Shown here: in pieces, positions 9,105-18,496 of the stretch
Numbering within the stretch: position 1 is the first letter of the stretch
Layout of the letters: each line of letters begins with the position of its first letter
Assembly: GCF_001558155.1 (NCBI RefSeq)
Contig: NZ_LOAS01000001.1
Location: 310,001-374,000, forward strand
Direction: 5' to 3'
DNA from: Aliiruegeria sabulilitoris
Lineage (GTDB): Bacteria > Pseudomonadota > Alphaproteobacteria > Rhodobacterales > Rhodobacteraceae
Length of the DNA: 64,000 nt
The notes under the pieces: generated by a model
What the model was told of the DNA's origin: nothing
The model's database searches: none
Seen by the model: the letters and a program-made list of their open reading frames with translations, nothing else
Position numbers and translations under genes: made by a program

Positions 9105-9938
9105 ATGAGCGTTGGTTCCAACGCACCAGTCATCATCAAGCGGAAAAAGGTTATTGCCGGCGAGGCACACCACGGAGGGGCGTGGAAAGTTGCCTATGCC
9201 GATTTCGTTACGGCGATGATGGCCTTTTTCATGCTGATGTGGCTGCTGAATGCAACAACGGAAAAGCAAAGGAAGGGTATCGCGGACTATTTCAGCCCGA
9301 CGATTCCCCTCAACCGAATTTCTGGTGGAGGAGACGGTACCCTGGGAGGGGATTCGGTCTTCACCGAGGAAACGCTCGCACAGAACGGGATAGGTGCGAC
9401 CAACCGATATGCCGCTCCCGGCATGCCGGGGTCTCCCGGCCTGCCCGTGCCCAATGACGCGAACAAGGACAAGGGCCTAGAAGGCATCGAGGAGATGCTG
9501 TTGGGCACTGGTGGCGAAAGCATGTCCATGCAGAACGCCTTCCGCCATGTCGTCACCAAGATCTCCGACGAGGGTCTTGTCATCGAGCTTTTCTCGCTGG
9601 AGGGCGAACCGCTCTTTGTGGCGGGCGGCGCGACACCAACACCGGTACTCGAAGATCTTGTTTCGGTTATCGGGCGCGTGTTTGCCCTTACGACCAATGA
9701 CATAGCGCTCAAGGGCTTCAGCCGTTCACACGCAATCGTTCTGGCCGACAACCCGGTTTGGGACCATTCCCTTTCCCGTGCGGAGGCCGTCCGACTCATG
9801 CTCGGGGACTCGGTTGGAGAAGACCGGATCGAACGGGTTGCGGGCTATGCGGACAGGCATCCCGCTGTCGCAAACCCCATGTCGATGCGAAACGATCGCC
9901 TGGAAATCGTCCTGCTACGCGCTGAGCCGGCACGCTGA
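9105..9938 (+). CDS. motB: Flagellar stator protein MotB
   Basis: 277 residues. The N-terminus has the stator signature AWKVAYADFVTAMMAFFMLM: one transmembrane helix with Asp33, the proton-binding residue. A plug/linker region follows, then a C-terminal OmpA/MotB peptidoglycan-binding domain ending RNDRLEIVLLR. It anchors the motor stator to the cell wall with MotA, which is not in this window. The ATG at 9105 follows AGGTGA; an ATG at 9078 is an alternative. It begins the flagellar run but is separated from flgE by 100 bases that hold a candidate promoter. Confidence 0.93.
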   Translation: MSVGSNAPVIIKRKKVIAGEAHHGGAWKVAYADFVTAMMAFFMLMWLLNATTEKQRKGIADYFSPTIPLNRISGGGDGTLGGDSVFTEETLAQNGIGATNRYAAPGMPGSPGLPVPNDANKDKGLEGIEEMLLGTGGESMSMQNAFRHVVTKISDEGLVIELFSLEGEPLFVAGGATPTPVLEDLVSVIGRVFALTTNDIALKGFSRSHAIVLADNPVWDHSLSRAEAVRLMLGDSVGEDRIERVAGYADRHPAVANPMSMRNDRLEIVLLRAEPAR

Positions 9939-9964
9939 ACGGTAAAACCATAAAATTTTATCTG

Positions 9965-9979
9965 TTAGCCCGCCATTAA
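9965..9979. promoter_or_regulatory. Candidate CtrA-type site upstream of flgE
   Basis: TTAG-N7-TTAA (TTAG 9965-9968, TTAA 9976-9979), one base away from the alphaproteobacterial CtrA consensus TTAA-N7-TTAA. It lies 59 bases before the flgE start. CtrA controls flagellar genes in several Rhodobacteraceae; its binding here is inferred. Confidence 0.4.
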
Positions 9980-10038
9980 AGCGCCGGCGCCAATAGTGTG
10001 GCCTAGTTCTGGTCGCAGCAGCAGAAAGGCGCGTTTTT

Positions 10039-11382
10039 ATGACCATTTCCTCCTCCCTGAATGCGGGCGTCGCGGGTTTGGCCGCGAACGCAACGCAGCT
10101 TGCAACGATTTCCGACAACATCGCCAACTCATCGACCTATGGTTACAAACGTGCCGAGGCCGATTTCCACTCGATGGTGATCGACGGTGGCAGCGGATCC
10201 TATTCCGCCGGCGGGGTCCGTGTGACCACGAACCGCCTCATCGACGAATCTGGTGCGCTTGTCACGACGTCGAACTCGACGGACCTCGCAGTGCGCGGCG
10301 ACGGCTTCCTTCCAGTCACGACCGAATCCGATGTCGGAACGGAAAATGGCGAAGAAACCATGTATCTCACCACCACCGGTTCCTTCCGAACCGATGAGGA
10401 CGGCATTCTCAAGACCGAGAGTGGCCTTGTGCTGATGGGCTGGCCCGCCGAAGCGGACGGGACCGTCCCGGATTACCCGCGAGATACGGCCGATGGACTG
10501 GAACCGGTTCAGATCAATGTGAACCAGTTTGCGGGCGAACCGACCGAGAATATCTCACTCGGCGTGAACCTGCCCGCAACCGAGACGGAGTATGGCGGAA
10601 GCGGCGACTCGCTGACTCTGCCGATCGAGTATTACGACAACCTCGGAACTTCCCAGTCCCTGACCATCACCTATACGCCTTCCGTGGCGGGCACCGTGGG
10701 CGATGCGACCAATACCTGGACCATGACCATTTCAGATTCCGCCACGCCGGGCGAAGTGATCGCAGCATACGATCTCGTTTTCGCAGACGATCGGGATTAC
10801 GGCGGTACGCTCGAATCCGTAGTCCATGACGCGGCGACCGAGACGATCGACGATATCGATGCCACGAAGACGTCAAGCTACGATGCGACAACTGGGATTC
10901 TGAGAGTCTATGTCGATGGCGGCCCGATCGATATCGACATCGGGGCCCAGCATGACTCTGCCGGCATGTCCCAGCTGTCGGACAGCTTCGCTCCGACATC
11001 GATTTCGAAAGACGGTTCCCCCGTTGGCAACATGACCTCGGTCGAGGTCGATGCGAATGGCTATGTCATCGCCAATTTCGACATCGGTATTTCTCGGGTC
11101 GTCTACCAGATTCCGCTCATCTCCATGTCCAATCCCAACGGGCTGACGTCTCTGGACAACCAGACCTACCAGATTTCGAGCGAAAGCGGCAGTTTCTACC
11201 TCTGGGATGCCGGCGATGGCGCCACCGGGGACATCGTCAGTTACGCGCTTGAGGAATCTTCGGTCGACGTGGCCAATGAACTCACGAACCTGATCCAGAC
11301 CCAACGGGCCTACTCTTCCAACGCCAAGGTCATTCAGACGGTGGACGAGATGCTTCAGGAAACCACCAACATCAAACGCTAG
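10039..11382 (+). CDS. flgE: Flagellar hook protein FlgE
   Basis: 447 residues. The N-terminal rod-class motif (ISSSLNAGVAGLAANATQL-ATISDNIANSSTYGYKR) and the C-terminal coiled-coil domain (SSVDVANELTNLIQTQRAYS, then VIQTVDEMLQETTN) bracket the FlgE D1/D2 hook domains. It polymerises into the external hook after export by the flagellar type III system, so no Sec signal peptide is present. First gene of the flgE-flgK-flgL-flgI run. Confidence 0.95.
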   Translation: MTISSSLNAGVAGLAANATQLATISDNIANSSTYGYKRAEADFHSMVIDGGSGSYSAGGVRVTTNRLIDESGALVTTSNSTDLAVRGDGFLPVTTESDVGTENGEETMYLTTTGSFRTDEDGILKTESGLVLMGWPAEADGTVPDYPRDTADGLEPVQINVNQFAGEPTENISLGVNLPATETEYGGSGDSLTLPIEYYDNLGTSQSLTITYTPSVAGTVGDATNTWTMTISDSATPGEVIAAYDLVFADDRDYGGTLESVVHDAATETIDDIDATKTSSYDATTGILRVYVDGGPIDIDIGAQHDSAGMSQLSDSFAPTSISKDGSPVGNMTSVEVDANGYVIANFDIGISRVVYQIPLISMSNPNGLTSLDNQTYQISSESGSFYLWDAGDGATGDIVSYALEESSVDVANELTNLIQTQRAYSSNAKVIQTVDEMLQETTNIKR

Positions 11383-11412
11383 GATCCCCTGGCAAACGGG
11401 AGGCCGTGACTA

Positions 11413-12870
11413 ATGTCGCTCTCAAGTTCCCTGCACAGTGCCCTGTCCGGACTGAACGCGGCCTCCCGCGCCGTCGAACTCGTGTCGTCGAACGTGGCCA
11501 ATGCCATGACCGAAGGCTACGCAAAGCGCGAAATCAATCTCGCAGCTCAAACGGTCGGCGGAAATGGTGCCGGCGTTCAAGTTGTCGGGATTACGCGTAT
11601 CGTCAACGAACGCGCATTGGCGGACCAACGCGATGCCAACGCGAACATGGCCAACGCCGAAACCCAGGCAGAGGCCTGGATCAGCATAGAAACTGCCATC
11701 GGATACCCGACCGAGAGCGGATCCCTGACCGACAGGATCGATCAATTCGAGGCGGCCCTCATTTCTGCGGCCAGCCGGCCCGAGGAGACCATTCGCCTGG
11801 AGAAAGCTGTATCCGCAGCGGTTGACCTGGCCGAAGGGCTGAACAGCATCTCCGATGAAATCGCGGAAACCCGGATGGAAGCGGACGCAGATATCGCCGA
11901 CATGGTATCGCAGCTGAACACCCAGCTTGATCAGGTTCAGTCGCTGAACTGGCAGATCTTCCGCATGGGCAATTCCGGCCAGGATACGGCCTCTCTCCTG
12001 GATGAGCGCCAGGCCCTTGTCGATTCCATTTCCGAGATCATCCCGGTTCACCAGGTCGAGCGGGACGGCAAGCAGATCGCCCTATTTACTCCGGGAGGCG
12101 CGACACTTCTGGATGGCCCGGCAGCCGAACTGAGCTTTACGCCCCATGCGGTGATCACGCCGAACATGACCCTGGAGAACGGAACATTGTCGGGGTTGGA
12201 ACTGAACGGAGAACCGCTGACACTTCATTCCAGCTACGGATCGATCGAAGGCGGACGTCTTGCGGCGGCGTTCGAAGTCCGAGACGTGATTACCGTGGAA
12301 GCCCAGGCTGGCCTGGATTCACTGGCACGCGACCTGATCGGCCGATTCGAGGACTCCAGCCTTGACTCGACCGTCGCAACGGATGGTTTGGGGCTGTTCG
12401 TGGACGGCGCCGTCTCGTTCGATCCGACTTTGGAAACGGGGTTGGCTGCCCGAATATCCGTGAACGCAAATGTCGATCCGAATAGCGGTGGAGAAGCCTG
12501 GCGGATCCGCGACGGCGTTGGCGCTGTCACCGCCGGGGAGGAAGGCGATGCCAGCCTGCTGTCGGCAATGGCAGACCGGATCACGCAAACCCGTGTGGCC
12601 GCTAGCGGCGTCTCTGCCGGCGTGTCGAGATCCTTGTCTGGGATTGCCTCCGATCTGCTTTCGGAGATCTCGTCGAATTTCAGCCAACAAGAAAACGCTC
12701 AGGCATTCCATTCGGCAAGAGCGGAGGCGGTTGCCTATGAAATTGCTCAGGATGGCGTGGATACCGATACCGAAATGCAAAAGCTGCTCATGATCGAACA
12801 AGCCTACGCCGCGAACGCACGCGTCATTCAGACGGTCGATGAACTCATGCAGCAACTGTTGGAGCTCTGA
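11413..12870 (+). CDS. flgK: Flagellar hook-associated protein 1 FlgK
   Basis: 485 residues. The N-terminus (LSSSLHSALSGLNAASRAVE then LVSSNVANAMTEGYAKRE) and the C-terminus (LLMIEQAYAANARVIQTVDE) are FlgK heptad-repeat ends; the central part is variable. It forms the hook-filament junction with FlgL. It starts 31 bases after flgE and ends 3 bases before flgL. Confidence 0.94.
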   Translation: MSLSSSLHSALSGLNAASRAVELVSSNVANAMTEGYAKREINLAAQTVGGNGAGVQVVGITRIVNERALADQRDANANMANAETQAEAWISIETAIGYPTESGSLTDRIDQFEAALISAASRPEETIRLEKAVSAAVDLAEGLNSISDEIAETRMEADADIADMVSQLNTQLDQVQSLNWQIFRMGNSGQDTASLLDERQALVDSISEIIPVHQVERDGKQIALFTPGGATLLDGPAAELSFTPHAVITPNMTLENGTLSGLELNGEPLTLHSSYGSIEGGRLAAAFEVRDVITVEAQAGLDSLARDLIGRFEDSSLDSTVATDGLGLFVDGAVSFDPTLETGLAARISVNANVDPNSGGEAWRIRDGVGAVTAGEEGDASLLSAMADRITQTRVAASGVSAGVSRSLSGIASDLLSEISSNFSQQENAQAFHSARAEAVAYEIAQDGVDTDTEMQKLLMIEQAYAANARVIQTVDELMQQLLEL

Positions 12871-12872
12871 TC

Positions 12873-13880
12873 ATGGCCATTCAATCCCTCGGCGATCTCG
12901 CGACCAGTACCCTCTTCCGAACCCAGAATGCTTCGTTGAAGGCGGAAATGGAGACCTTGGTTCAGGAGCTTGCAAGTGGGCAGGTTTCCATCCGTGACAC
13001 TGCACTTGGTGGCAGCTATCGAGCGATTTCGGGGATCGAGTCCTCGTTGACCCGCCTGGATGCCTTCGATCTTGCGGCTACCGAGGCGGAAGGTTTTGCC
13101 AGCGCCGTGCAAACGGCACTCGGAGACATCCAGGAATCCACGCAGGATCTTTCAATCGATTTACTCTCAGCGGGAACGTCTGCGACTGCAGCTCAAGCAC
13201 AGGCGGTCTCAAGCGCCGCCACGCAGGACTTCGAATCCATCGTCGCGCGGCTGAACACGAATCATGCAGGCCGGTTCGTGTTTGGCGGCGTTTCCACCGA
13301 TACACCACCGCTTTCGGATGCCTCCGAAATGCTCGAAGCGCTCGAGACCGCCGTGTCGGGTGAAACAACAGCCGCCGGTGTTGCAAGTGTCGTCGAAGCT
13401 TGGTTTTCCACGGGGGGCGCATTCGAGACAACGCCTTGCTATCAGGGATCGACGCAGCCGCTCGCGCCAATGTCCGTCGCCTCAGATAGGAGCGTCTCCA
13501 TCGAAGCCACTGCCGCGGATGAAGAAATACGGAACACACTTGCAGGCGTCGCCTTGGCTGTTCTGATCCAGTCCTCGGCGGTTTCCCTTTCATCGGACGA
13601 ACAAACAAGTCTTGCAAATCTGGCAGGGGAGAAGCTGCTGAATACCAACGAGAACCTTCTGCTGACCCGTTCGGAAATCGGCGCCATTCAGGAATCCATC
13701 GAAGACGCCCAAAGCGAGGCTCAATCGGAACGAAGCGCGCTTGACCTCGCATTGGCCGAGCTACTGACCGCTGACCCCTACGACCGGGCGACCCAACTGC
13801 AGCAAGTCGAGTCTCAGATCGAGATGCTCTACGCGCTCACCGTAAGAACTTCCAATCTCAGCTTGTCCAATTACCTGTAA
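12873..13880 (+). CDS. flgL: Flagellar hook-associated protein FlgL (flagellin-like)
   Basis: 335 residues. The flagellin-like N-terminus (STLFRTQNASLKAEMETLVQ) and C-terminus (LQQVESQIEMLYALTVRTSN) form the coiled-coil core; NTNHAGRFVFGGVSTDTPPL is a typical FlgL/HAP3 centre. HAP3 joins the hook to the filament next to FlgK. Its stop overlaps the ATG of flgI by one base (TAATG). Confidence 0.9.
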   Translation: MAIQSLGDLATSTLFRTQNASLKAEMETLVQELASGQVSIRDTALGGSYRAISGIESSLTRLDAFDLAATEAEGFASAVQTALGDIQESTQDLSIDLLSAGTSATAAQAQAVSSAATQDFESIVARLNTNHAGRFVFGGVSTDTPPLSDASEMLEALETAVSGETTAAGVASVVEAWFSTGGAFETTPCYQGSTQPLAPMSVASDRSVSIEATAADEEIRNTLAGVALAVLIQSSAVSLSSDEQTSLANLAGEKLLNTNENLLLTRSEIGAIQESIEDAQSEAQSERSALDLALAELLTADPYDRATQLQQVESQIEMLYALTVRTSNLSLSNYL

Positions 13881-14983
13881 TGAACAACATTCTTGTCGCC
13901 ATTCTCATCCTGTTCGCAATCGTTCCCACTGGTCACGCCGGTCCGGTCCGGATCAAGGACCTCGTGGAATTCGACGGCGTTCGCGGCAACGATCTGGTTG
14001 GTTACGGACTTGTGGTCGGACTTCACGGAACAGGCGACGGTATCCGAAACGCGCCTTTCACGGAAGAAATCCTCTCCAACATGCTGGAACGTCTGGGCGT
14101 AAATGTGACCGGCGAGCAGTTCCGACCGAAAAACGTGGCTGCCGTCTTCGTGACTGCCACGCTTCCCGCGTTCGCGCGGTCCGGTGGCCGGATCGATGTT
14201 TCTGTCTCAGCGATCGGCGACGCCAAGAGCCTGATGGGAGGAACCCTGGTTATGACCCCGATGACCGCCGCCGACGGTCAGATCTATGCAGTTGCGCAGG
14301 GTGCGGTATTGTCCGGAGGCGTGTCCGCCGAGGCAGAGGCCTCCTCGGTCGTCACAGGGGTTCCAACGTCCGGCGTCATTCCTGCTGGCGGCAGGATCGA
14401 GAGGGAGATAGATTTTGATTTCAGTTCGCTTCAGTCCCTCCGCCTAGCTTTGCGCGTTCCTGATTTCACAACAGCAGGACGGATAGAAACTGTGATCAAT
14501 CGCTTCTTCGGACGACAGGTCGCGTTGATGCTGGATTCGGGAACCGTCGAACTGGATATTGCCGCAACGCGTAGCGGTTCACCCGCCAGAGCGATCGGCA
14601 AAATCGAAAACCTCACGGTCGAGCCAGAACGAAAGGCGCGAGTGGTCGTGGACCAACGCTCGGGAACCATCGTCATGGGGGACGATGTTCGGATATCGCG
14701 CGTCGCGGTTTCCCAGGGAAACTTGACGCTTCGGATCGACGAGACCCCGATTGCCATCCAACCTAACCCATTTTCTCCGGGTGAAACCGTCGTTGTGCCC
14801 CGGTCGACGGCCCAGATCGAAGAGGAGCCGGGAATCGGGTTGGCCGAAGTAGATGGCGGTACGTCTCTCGCCGAGGTGGTTGCCGGACTCAACGCACTTG
14901 GCGTCGCGCCTCGCGACCTGATCGACATACTCAAAAGCATCAAGGCAGCAGGGGCGCTGCACGCGGAATTTATCGTCCAGTAA
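13880..14983 (+). CDS. flgI: Flagellar P-ring protein FlgI
   Basis: 367 residues. A Sec signal peptide (MNNILVAILILFAIVPTGHA) is followed by the conserved RIKDLVEFDGVRGNDLVGYG, LVVGLHGTGDG and the C-terminal LVAGLNALGVAPRDLIDIL-type segment. It forms the P ring in the periplasm around the rod. Last gene of this flagellar run; a terminator follows at 14990. Confidence 0.97.
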   Translation: MNNILVAILILFAIVPTGHAGPVRIKDLVEFDGVRGNDLVGYGLVVGLHGTGDGIRNAPFTEEILSNMLERLGVNVTGEQFRPKNVAAVFVTATLPAFARSGGRIDVSVSAIGDAKSLMGGTLVMTPMTAADGQIYAVAQGAVLSGGVSAEAEASSVVTGVPTSGVIPAGGRIEREIDFDFSSLQSLRLALRVPDFTTAGRIETVINRFFGRQVALMLDSGTVELDIAATRSGSPARAIGKIENLTVEPERKARVVVDQRSGTIVMGDDVRISRVAVSQGNLTLRIDETPIAIQPNPFSPGETVVVPRSTAQIEEEPGIGLAEVDGGTSLAEVVAGLNALGVAPRDLIDILKSIKAAGALHAEFIVQ

Positions 14984-14989
14984 CTACGC

Positions 14990-15022
14990 AAAATGGCGCC
15001 CTCAGGCTTTGGCGCCCTTTTT
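14990..15022. terminator. Bidirectional terminator between flgI and tsaD
   Basis: GGCGCC (14995-15000) pairs with GGCGCC (15011-15016), flanked by AAAAT on the left and CTTTTT on the right, so it works in either direction. The 3' end of tsaD (stop at 15002) lies inside the hairpin. Confidence 0.8.
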
Positions 15023-16114
15023 ACCCGACCCCAACATGGCGGCTTGGCGGGTGTCCAATGGCCAGCGCGGGCGTGCCGAAAGGGTGAGATCGTCGGTTTC
15101 GCCGCTCCTGAAACGTTCTATTCCGGCCCACGCAATCATGCCCGCGTTGTCGGTACAAAGCGCTAGCGGCGGCGCGACGAACTCGGTTCCTAGCTCTTCG
15201 CACACCGCTTCGAGCCGGGCACGGATCAGGCTGTTCGCAGCCACTCCGCCCGCGACCGCCATCATCGGCACAGGCGGGTTCAAGGCGAGGTACGCAGCGA
15301 GCGCTCGCCGGCTTTTCTTGGCGAGCACATCGGCAACGGCCGCCTGAAAACTCGCGCAAAGATCCGCGCGATCCTGTTTGCGCAACCCCTGCTCACGCGT
15401 GATGCAAGCATCCCTGGCACGCAGAAGCGCTGTTTTCAGGCCAGAGAAGGACATGTCGCATCCCGGCCTGTCCAGAAGCGGGCGCGGAAATGAAAACCGT
15501 TCTGGATCCCCTGCCAAGGCGGCAGCTTCCACCTCGGGACCGCCCGGTTGTTCAAGCCCCAGAAGACGTGCGGTCTTGTCAAAGGCCTCGCCGGGGGCAT
15601 CGTCAATGGTTCCCCCAAGGCGGTGGAACCTGTCATGCGCCTCGACGATGAGAAACTGGCAGTGCCCGCCGGAAACGAGCAGCATCAGATACGGAAAACC
15701 GAGCCCATTGGTAAGGCGCGGCGTTAGTGCGTGGCCCGCCAAATGGTTCACCCCAACCAGTGGCAAGCCTGCCCCTGCGGCAAGCCCCTTGGCACACATG
15801 ACACCGGACAGCACACCGCCGATCAGACCCGGACCCGCGGTAACCGCAATAGCATCCAGATCCTCCAAGCGGAGATCGGCGGCCCGCAACGCAGCTTCGA
15901 CCGTCAAATCCAGCTTCTCGGCATGGGCTCGGGCGGCGATTTCCGGCACGACACCGCCGAAAGCCGCATGCAGGTCGGTCTGGCCAGAGACAATATTCGA
16001 CAGGATTTCGGCGCCCGAACCTTTGCACCAGCGCACGACGGCAGCAGAAGTATCGTCGCAACTGCTCTCGATACCGAGCACAGTCAGTCGATTGGGAATG
16101 TCCGGGCGTTGCAC
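15002..16114 (-). CDS. tsaD: tRNA N6-adenosine threonylcarbamoyltransferase TsaD
   Basis: 370 residues from a GTG at 16114; there is no in-frame ATG nearby, and the open frame running further upstream overlaps hemD and is not coding. Signatures are [15 protein letters not shown] at the N-terminus, the metal-binding HxxxH in [11 protein letters not shown], and the ASKHA-fold segments [10 protein letters not shown] and [12 protein letters not shown]. With TsaB and TsaE it makes t6A37 on ANN-decoding tRNAs. It is divergent from hemD with only 45 bases between the starts. A second in-frame GTG at 16081 is possible as the start. Confidence 0.95.
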   Translation of the reverse strand: MQRPDIPNRLTVLGIESSCDDTSAAVVRWCKGSGAEILSNIVSGQTDLHAAFGGVVPEIAARAHAEKLDLTVEAALRAADLRLEDLDAIAVTAGPGLIGGVLSGVMCAKGLAAGAGLPLVGVNHLAGHALTPRLTNGLGFPYLMLLVSGGHCQFLIVEAHDRFHRLGGTIDDAPGEAFDKTARLLGLEQPGGPEVEAAALAGDPERFSFPRPLLDRPGCDMSFSGLKTALLRARDACITREQGLRKQDRADLCASFQAAVADVLAKKSRRALAAYLALNPPVPMMAVAGGVAANSLIRARLEAVCEELGTEFVAPPLALCTDNAGMIAWAGIERFRSGETDDLTLSARPRWPLDTRQAAMLGSGKKGAKA

Positions 16115-16159
16115 GAGATACGGTCCGACGGTTAGGAATGTTCTGTCCAGATAGTTGGA

Positions 16160-16894
16160 ATGGCCAGCAAAGTGAACCTTCGCAACACGACCCTCCTGTT
16201 GACGCGGCCGGAAGCGGCCTGTCGGCGTTTCTCCCGGCAGGTCGAAGAGACCATCGGGAAATTCGCGAGAACCGTCATTGCGCCACTTTTCGAAATCGTC
16301 CCTGTGGAAATCGCGTCTCCACCCAGGCTGCACGAAGAGATCGCCTTTACTTCGGAAAATGGCGTCCGCGCCTTGTCGCAGCAGCAGAAAGCGAGAGGCC
16401 GACCAGCCTGGTGCGTTGGCGCCAGAACGGCCGAAATGGCCCGCGCAGAGGGTTATTCTGTCAGAATGACACGGCCCACGGTGGCATCTTTGACCACGGC
16501 GCTCATCGAAGAAGCGGCAGGCATCGCGATCGTTCACGTCACGGGGCAGCACAGGCGCGGAAACCTGGCCGAGACATTGCGGGAAGCCGGACGGACATCT
16601 CGAACGCTGGTTGCCTATGATCAGCGAGCGCTTACACTGCGACCAGATGTTCTCAACATTCTGAAAAAAAACGTAGATATCATTGCTCCCGTCTTTTCGC
16701 CGCGCTCCGCCAACCTGCTTTCCCAGGCTGCGGAACAGCGAAGCGCACATGTTCACGTTGTGGCAATCAGTGAGGCCACGGCCAAGGCATGGGTAGCGCG
16801 GCCGGGTGAACGTGTTCTGATTGCCGCCTCGCCGGATGCCTCTGGCATCCTGTCCGCGATGGGCAGTCTGTTTGACGCAGACCCCTCCGCTTGA
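16160..16894 (+). CDS. hemD: Uroporphyrinogen-III synthase
   Basis: 244 residues, low-similarity family. Recognised by [69 protein letters not shown] and [12 protein letters not shown], the usual order in alphaproteobacterial HemD. It closes hydroxymethylbilane to uroporphyrinogen III with D-ring inversion in the haem pathway. hemC, which is often adjacent, is absent from the window. The gene is followed by the mitofilin-like gene and hemY, a known alphaproteobacterial order. Confidence 0.88.
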   Translation: MASKVNLRNTTLLLTRPEAACRRFSRQVEETIGKFARTVIAPLFEIVPVEIASPPRLHEEIAFTSENGVRALSQQQKARGRPAWCVGARTAEMARAEGYSVRMTRPTVASLTTALIEEAAGIAIVHVTGQHRRGNLAETLREAGRTSRTLVAYDQRALTLRPDVLNILKKNVDIIAPVFSPRSANLLSQAAEQRSAHVHVVAISEATAKAWVARPGERVLIAASPDASGILSAMGSLFDADPSA

Positions 16895-16970
16895 GGCAGG
16901 GGGCGCGCCAAGCTAAGTTCATGCCTGATAACCGTCAGGCACATTGCCGAGATTCGGGGGGTAATTTTCA

Positions 16971-18485
16971 GTGGTTGATACGAAAAAGTCCGATGCGGCG
17001 TCCGAGGAAACGGAACGGCCCGACGAAAACATCGTAGAAGATGCGCAGACCAAAGACGAAGCGCAGGATTCAGAAGACGTTGTTTCCGAGGAAACGCCGT
17101 TAGAGGACTCCGACGCGATCGAAGACGTGGAGATCATCGAGGAAGCCATCGAAGAGGTTTCTGAAGGTGAGCCTGCTCCGACCGATGACTTCGAGGCCGA
17201 GGCGCAAGCCGAACCCGATACCGACGGGATGGAAGCCGAGGAGTTGGCGGAACCCGAGGATCCGCAGGATGTCACCGATCTCGAAACCATGGACGGTGTC
17301 GAACATGTCGAAACGCCCGCTGACACCGAGGAAGCGGCCGCCAAGTCGACCGAGCCGGAACCGCCGATAACGGAGGTGCCGCATACCATCGAAAAGGAAA
17401 CCGTGGTCGTGGAACGCAGGGGCGCTATTGTTCCCGGCTTCTTCGGCGGCGCTCTCGCGGCGGTTGGCCTGCTTTTTGCCGCACCCTATGTCGTGCCCGC
17501 GAAGTTCATGCCGGCCAATCCCGAAGTTAAGGCGGCATTGCAGAGCCAGGGCGCAACCATCACCGCGCTGCAGGCGGAAATCGACATGCTGGAGGGGAAG
17601 CTCGCAGAGACCGCGTCTTCCAGCGCGCTCGCCACTGTGAAGGACGAGTCGCAGGAAGTTAAAGCTGCCCTTGACGAATTGGCCGCCGGAATCGCGAGCG
17701 GAGAAGCCTTGAGCAACGTGACATCGCAGATCGGCGCATTGGCGGATCGGATGGGGGTTCTGGAGAAGCGTCCGCTGGACGATTCACCCGATCCGGCCTC
17801 GATTGCAGCCGTTGAAGCCTATGGCCGCGAACTTGCGCAACTACGCGAGACGGTCACCGCCCAGATGGCTGCCGCAGACGCGTTGGTGAAATCCGCCGCG
17901 GCCGCAGCCGACGAGGCCGTGCGCGAAGCGCTCGATGCCTCCAGCGAAGCCATCGCCGACGCCACCGCCACCGAAGAGGCGGCACGGGAAAAGGCTCTTC
18001 GCGCTGCCCAGGCGCAGGCGTTGGTCGATATCCAGGCCGCACTGGAAAATGGCAGCTCATTTGCCGGCACCCTGCCAATGCTGGACGGGATCGAGATTCC
18101 CGCAGTGTTGGAAGCGGCGGCTGCCGATGGCGTCACGACCCTTTCCGAATTGCAGAAAGCCTACACGGTTGCCGCACGGCAGGCGCTTTCCGTTTCCCGG
18201 AGCGAGACAACGCCGGAAACACCGGGTGCGCGCGCATCGACCTGGCTTCAGAACCAACTCGGCGTGCGTTCGCTTGTGCCATCGGATGGCGATGATCCCG
18301 ACGCGGTCCTGAGTAGGGCCGAAGCCGCTGTTGCCGAAGCGCGCCTCACGGATGCCATTGCCGAATTGTCAGCGCTGCCCGAAGGTGGCCAACAGATCAT
18401 GGCCGACTGGATGGCACTCGCCGCTGCCCGGGCCGAGGCGCTTGCCGCCGCAAATGAACTCGCCGCCAGCCTGGCCACCAACTGA
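16971..18485 (+). CDS. Mitofilin/COG4223 family inner-membrane protein (Mic60-like)
   Basis: 504 residues with a GTG start. Residues 1-145 are strongly acidic (Glu/Asp/Thr rich). One transmembrane helix follows (VPGFFGGALAAVGLLFAAPY), then a long coiled coil (about 180-330, rich in Ala/Glu) and a C-terminal helical domain with SRAEAAVAEARLTDAIAELS. This is the alphaproteobacterial relative of mitochondrial Mic60/mitofilin, linked to intracytoplasmic membrane shaping. It sits between hemD and hemY, as is usual for the family. Confidence 0.88.
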   Translation: MVDTKKSDAASEETERPDENIVEDAQTKDEAQDSEDVVSEETPLEDSDAIEDVEIIEEAIEEVSEGEPAPTDDFEAEAQAEPDTDGMEAEELAEPEDPQDVTDLETMDGVEHVETPADTEEAAAKSTEPEPPITEVPHTIEKETVVVERRGAIVPGFFGGALAAVGLLFAAPYVVPAKFMPANPEVKAALQSQGATITALQAEIDMLEGKLAETASSSALATVKDESQEVKAALDELAAGIASGEALSNVTSQIGALADRMGVLEKRPLDDSPDPASIAAVEAYGRELAQLRETVTAQMAAADALVKSAAAAADEAVREALDASSEAIADATATEEAAREKALRAAQAQALVDIQAALENGSSFAGTLPMLDGIEIPAVLEAAAADGVTTLSELQKAYTVAARQALSVSRSETTPETPGARASTWLQNQLGVRSLVPSDGDDPDAVLSRAEAAVAEARLTDAIAELSALPEGGQQIMADWMALAAARAEALAAANELAASLATN

Positions 18486-18496
18486 GGACACCCGTG

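Noticed and set aside
16115-16756. Upstream extension of the tsaD frame to 584 codons
   Set aside because: It would overlap hemD and has no homology; TsaD proteins are near 360 residues.
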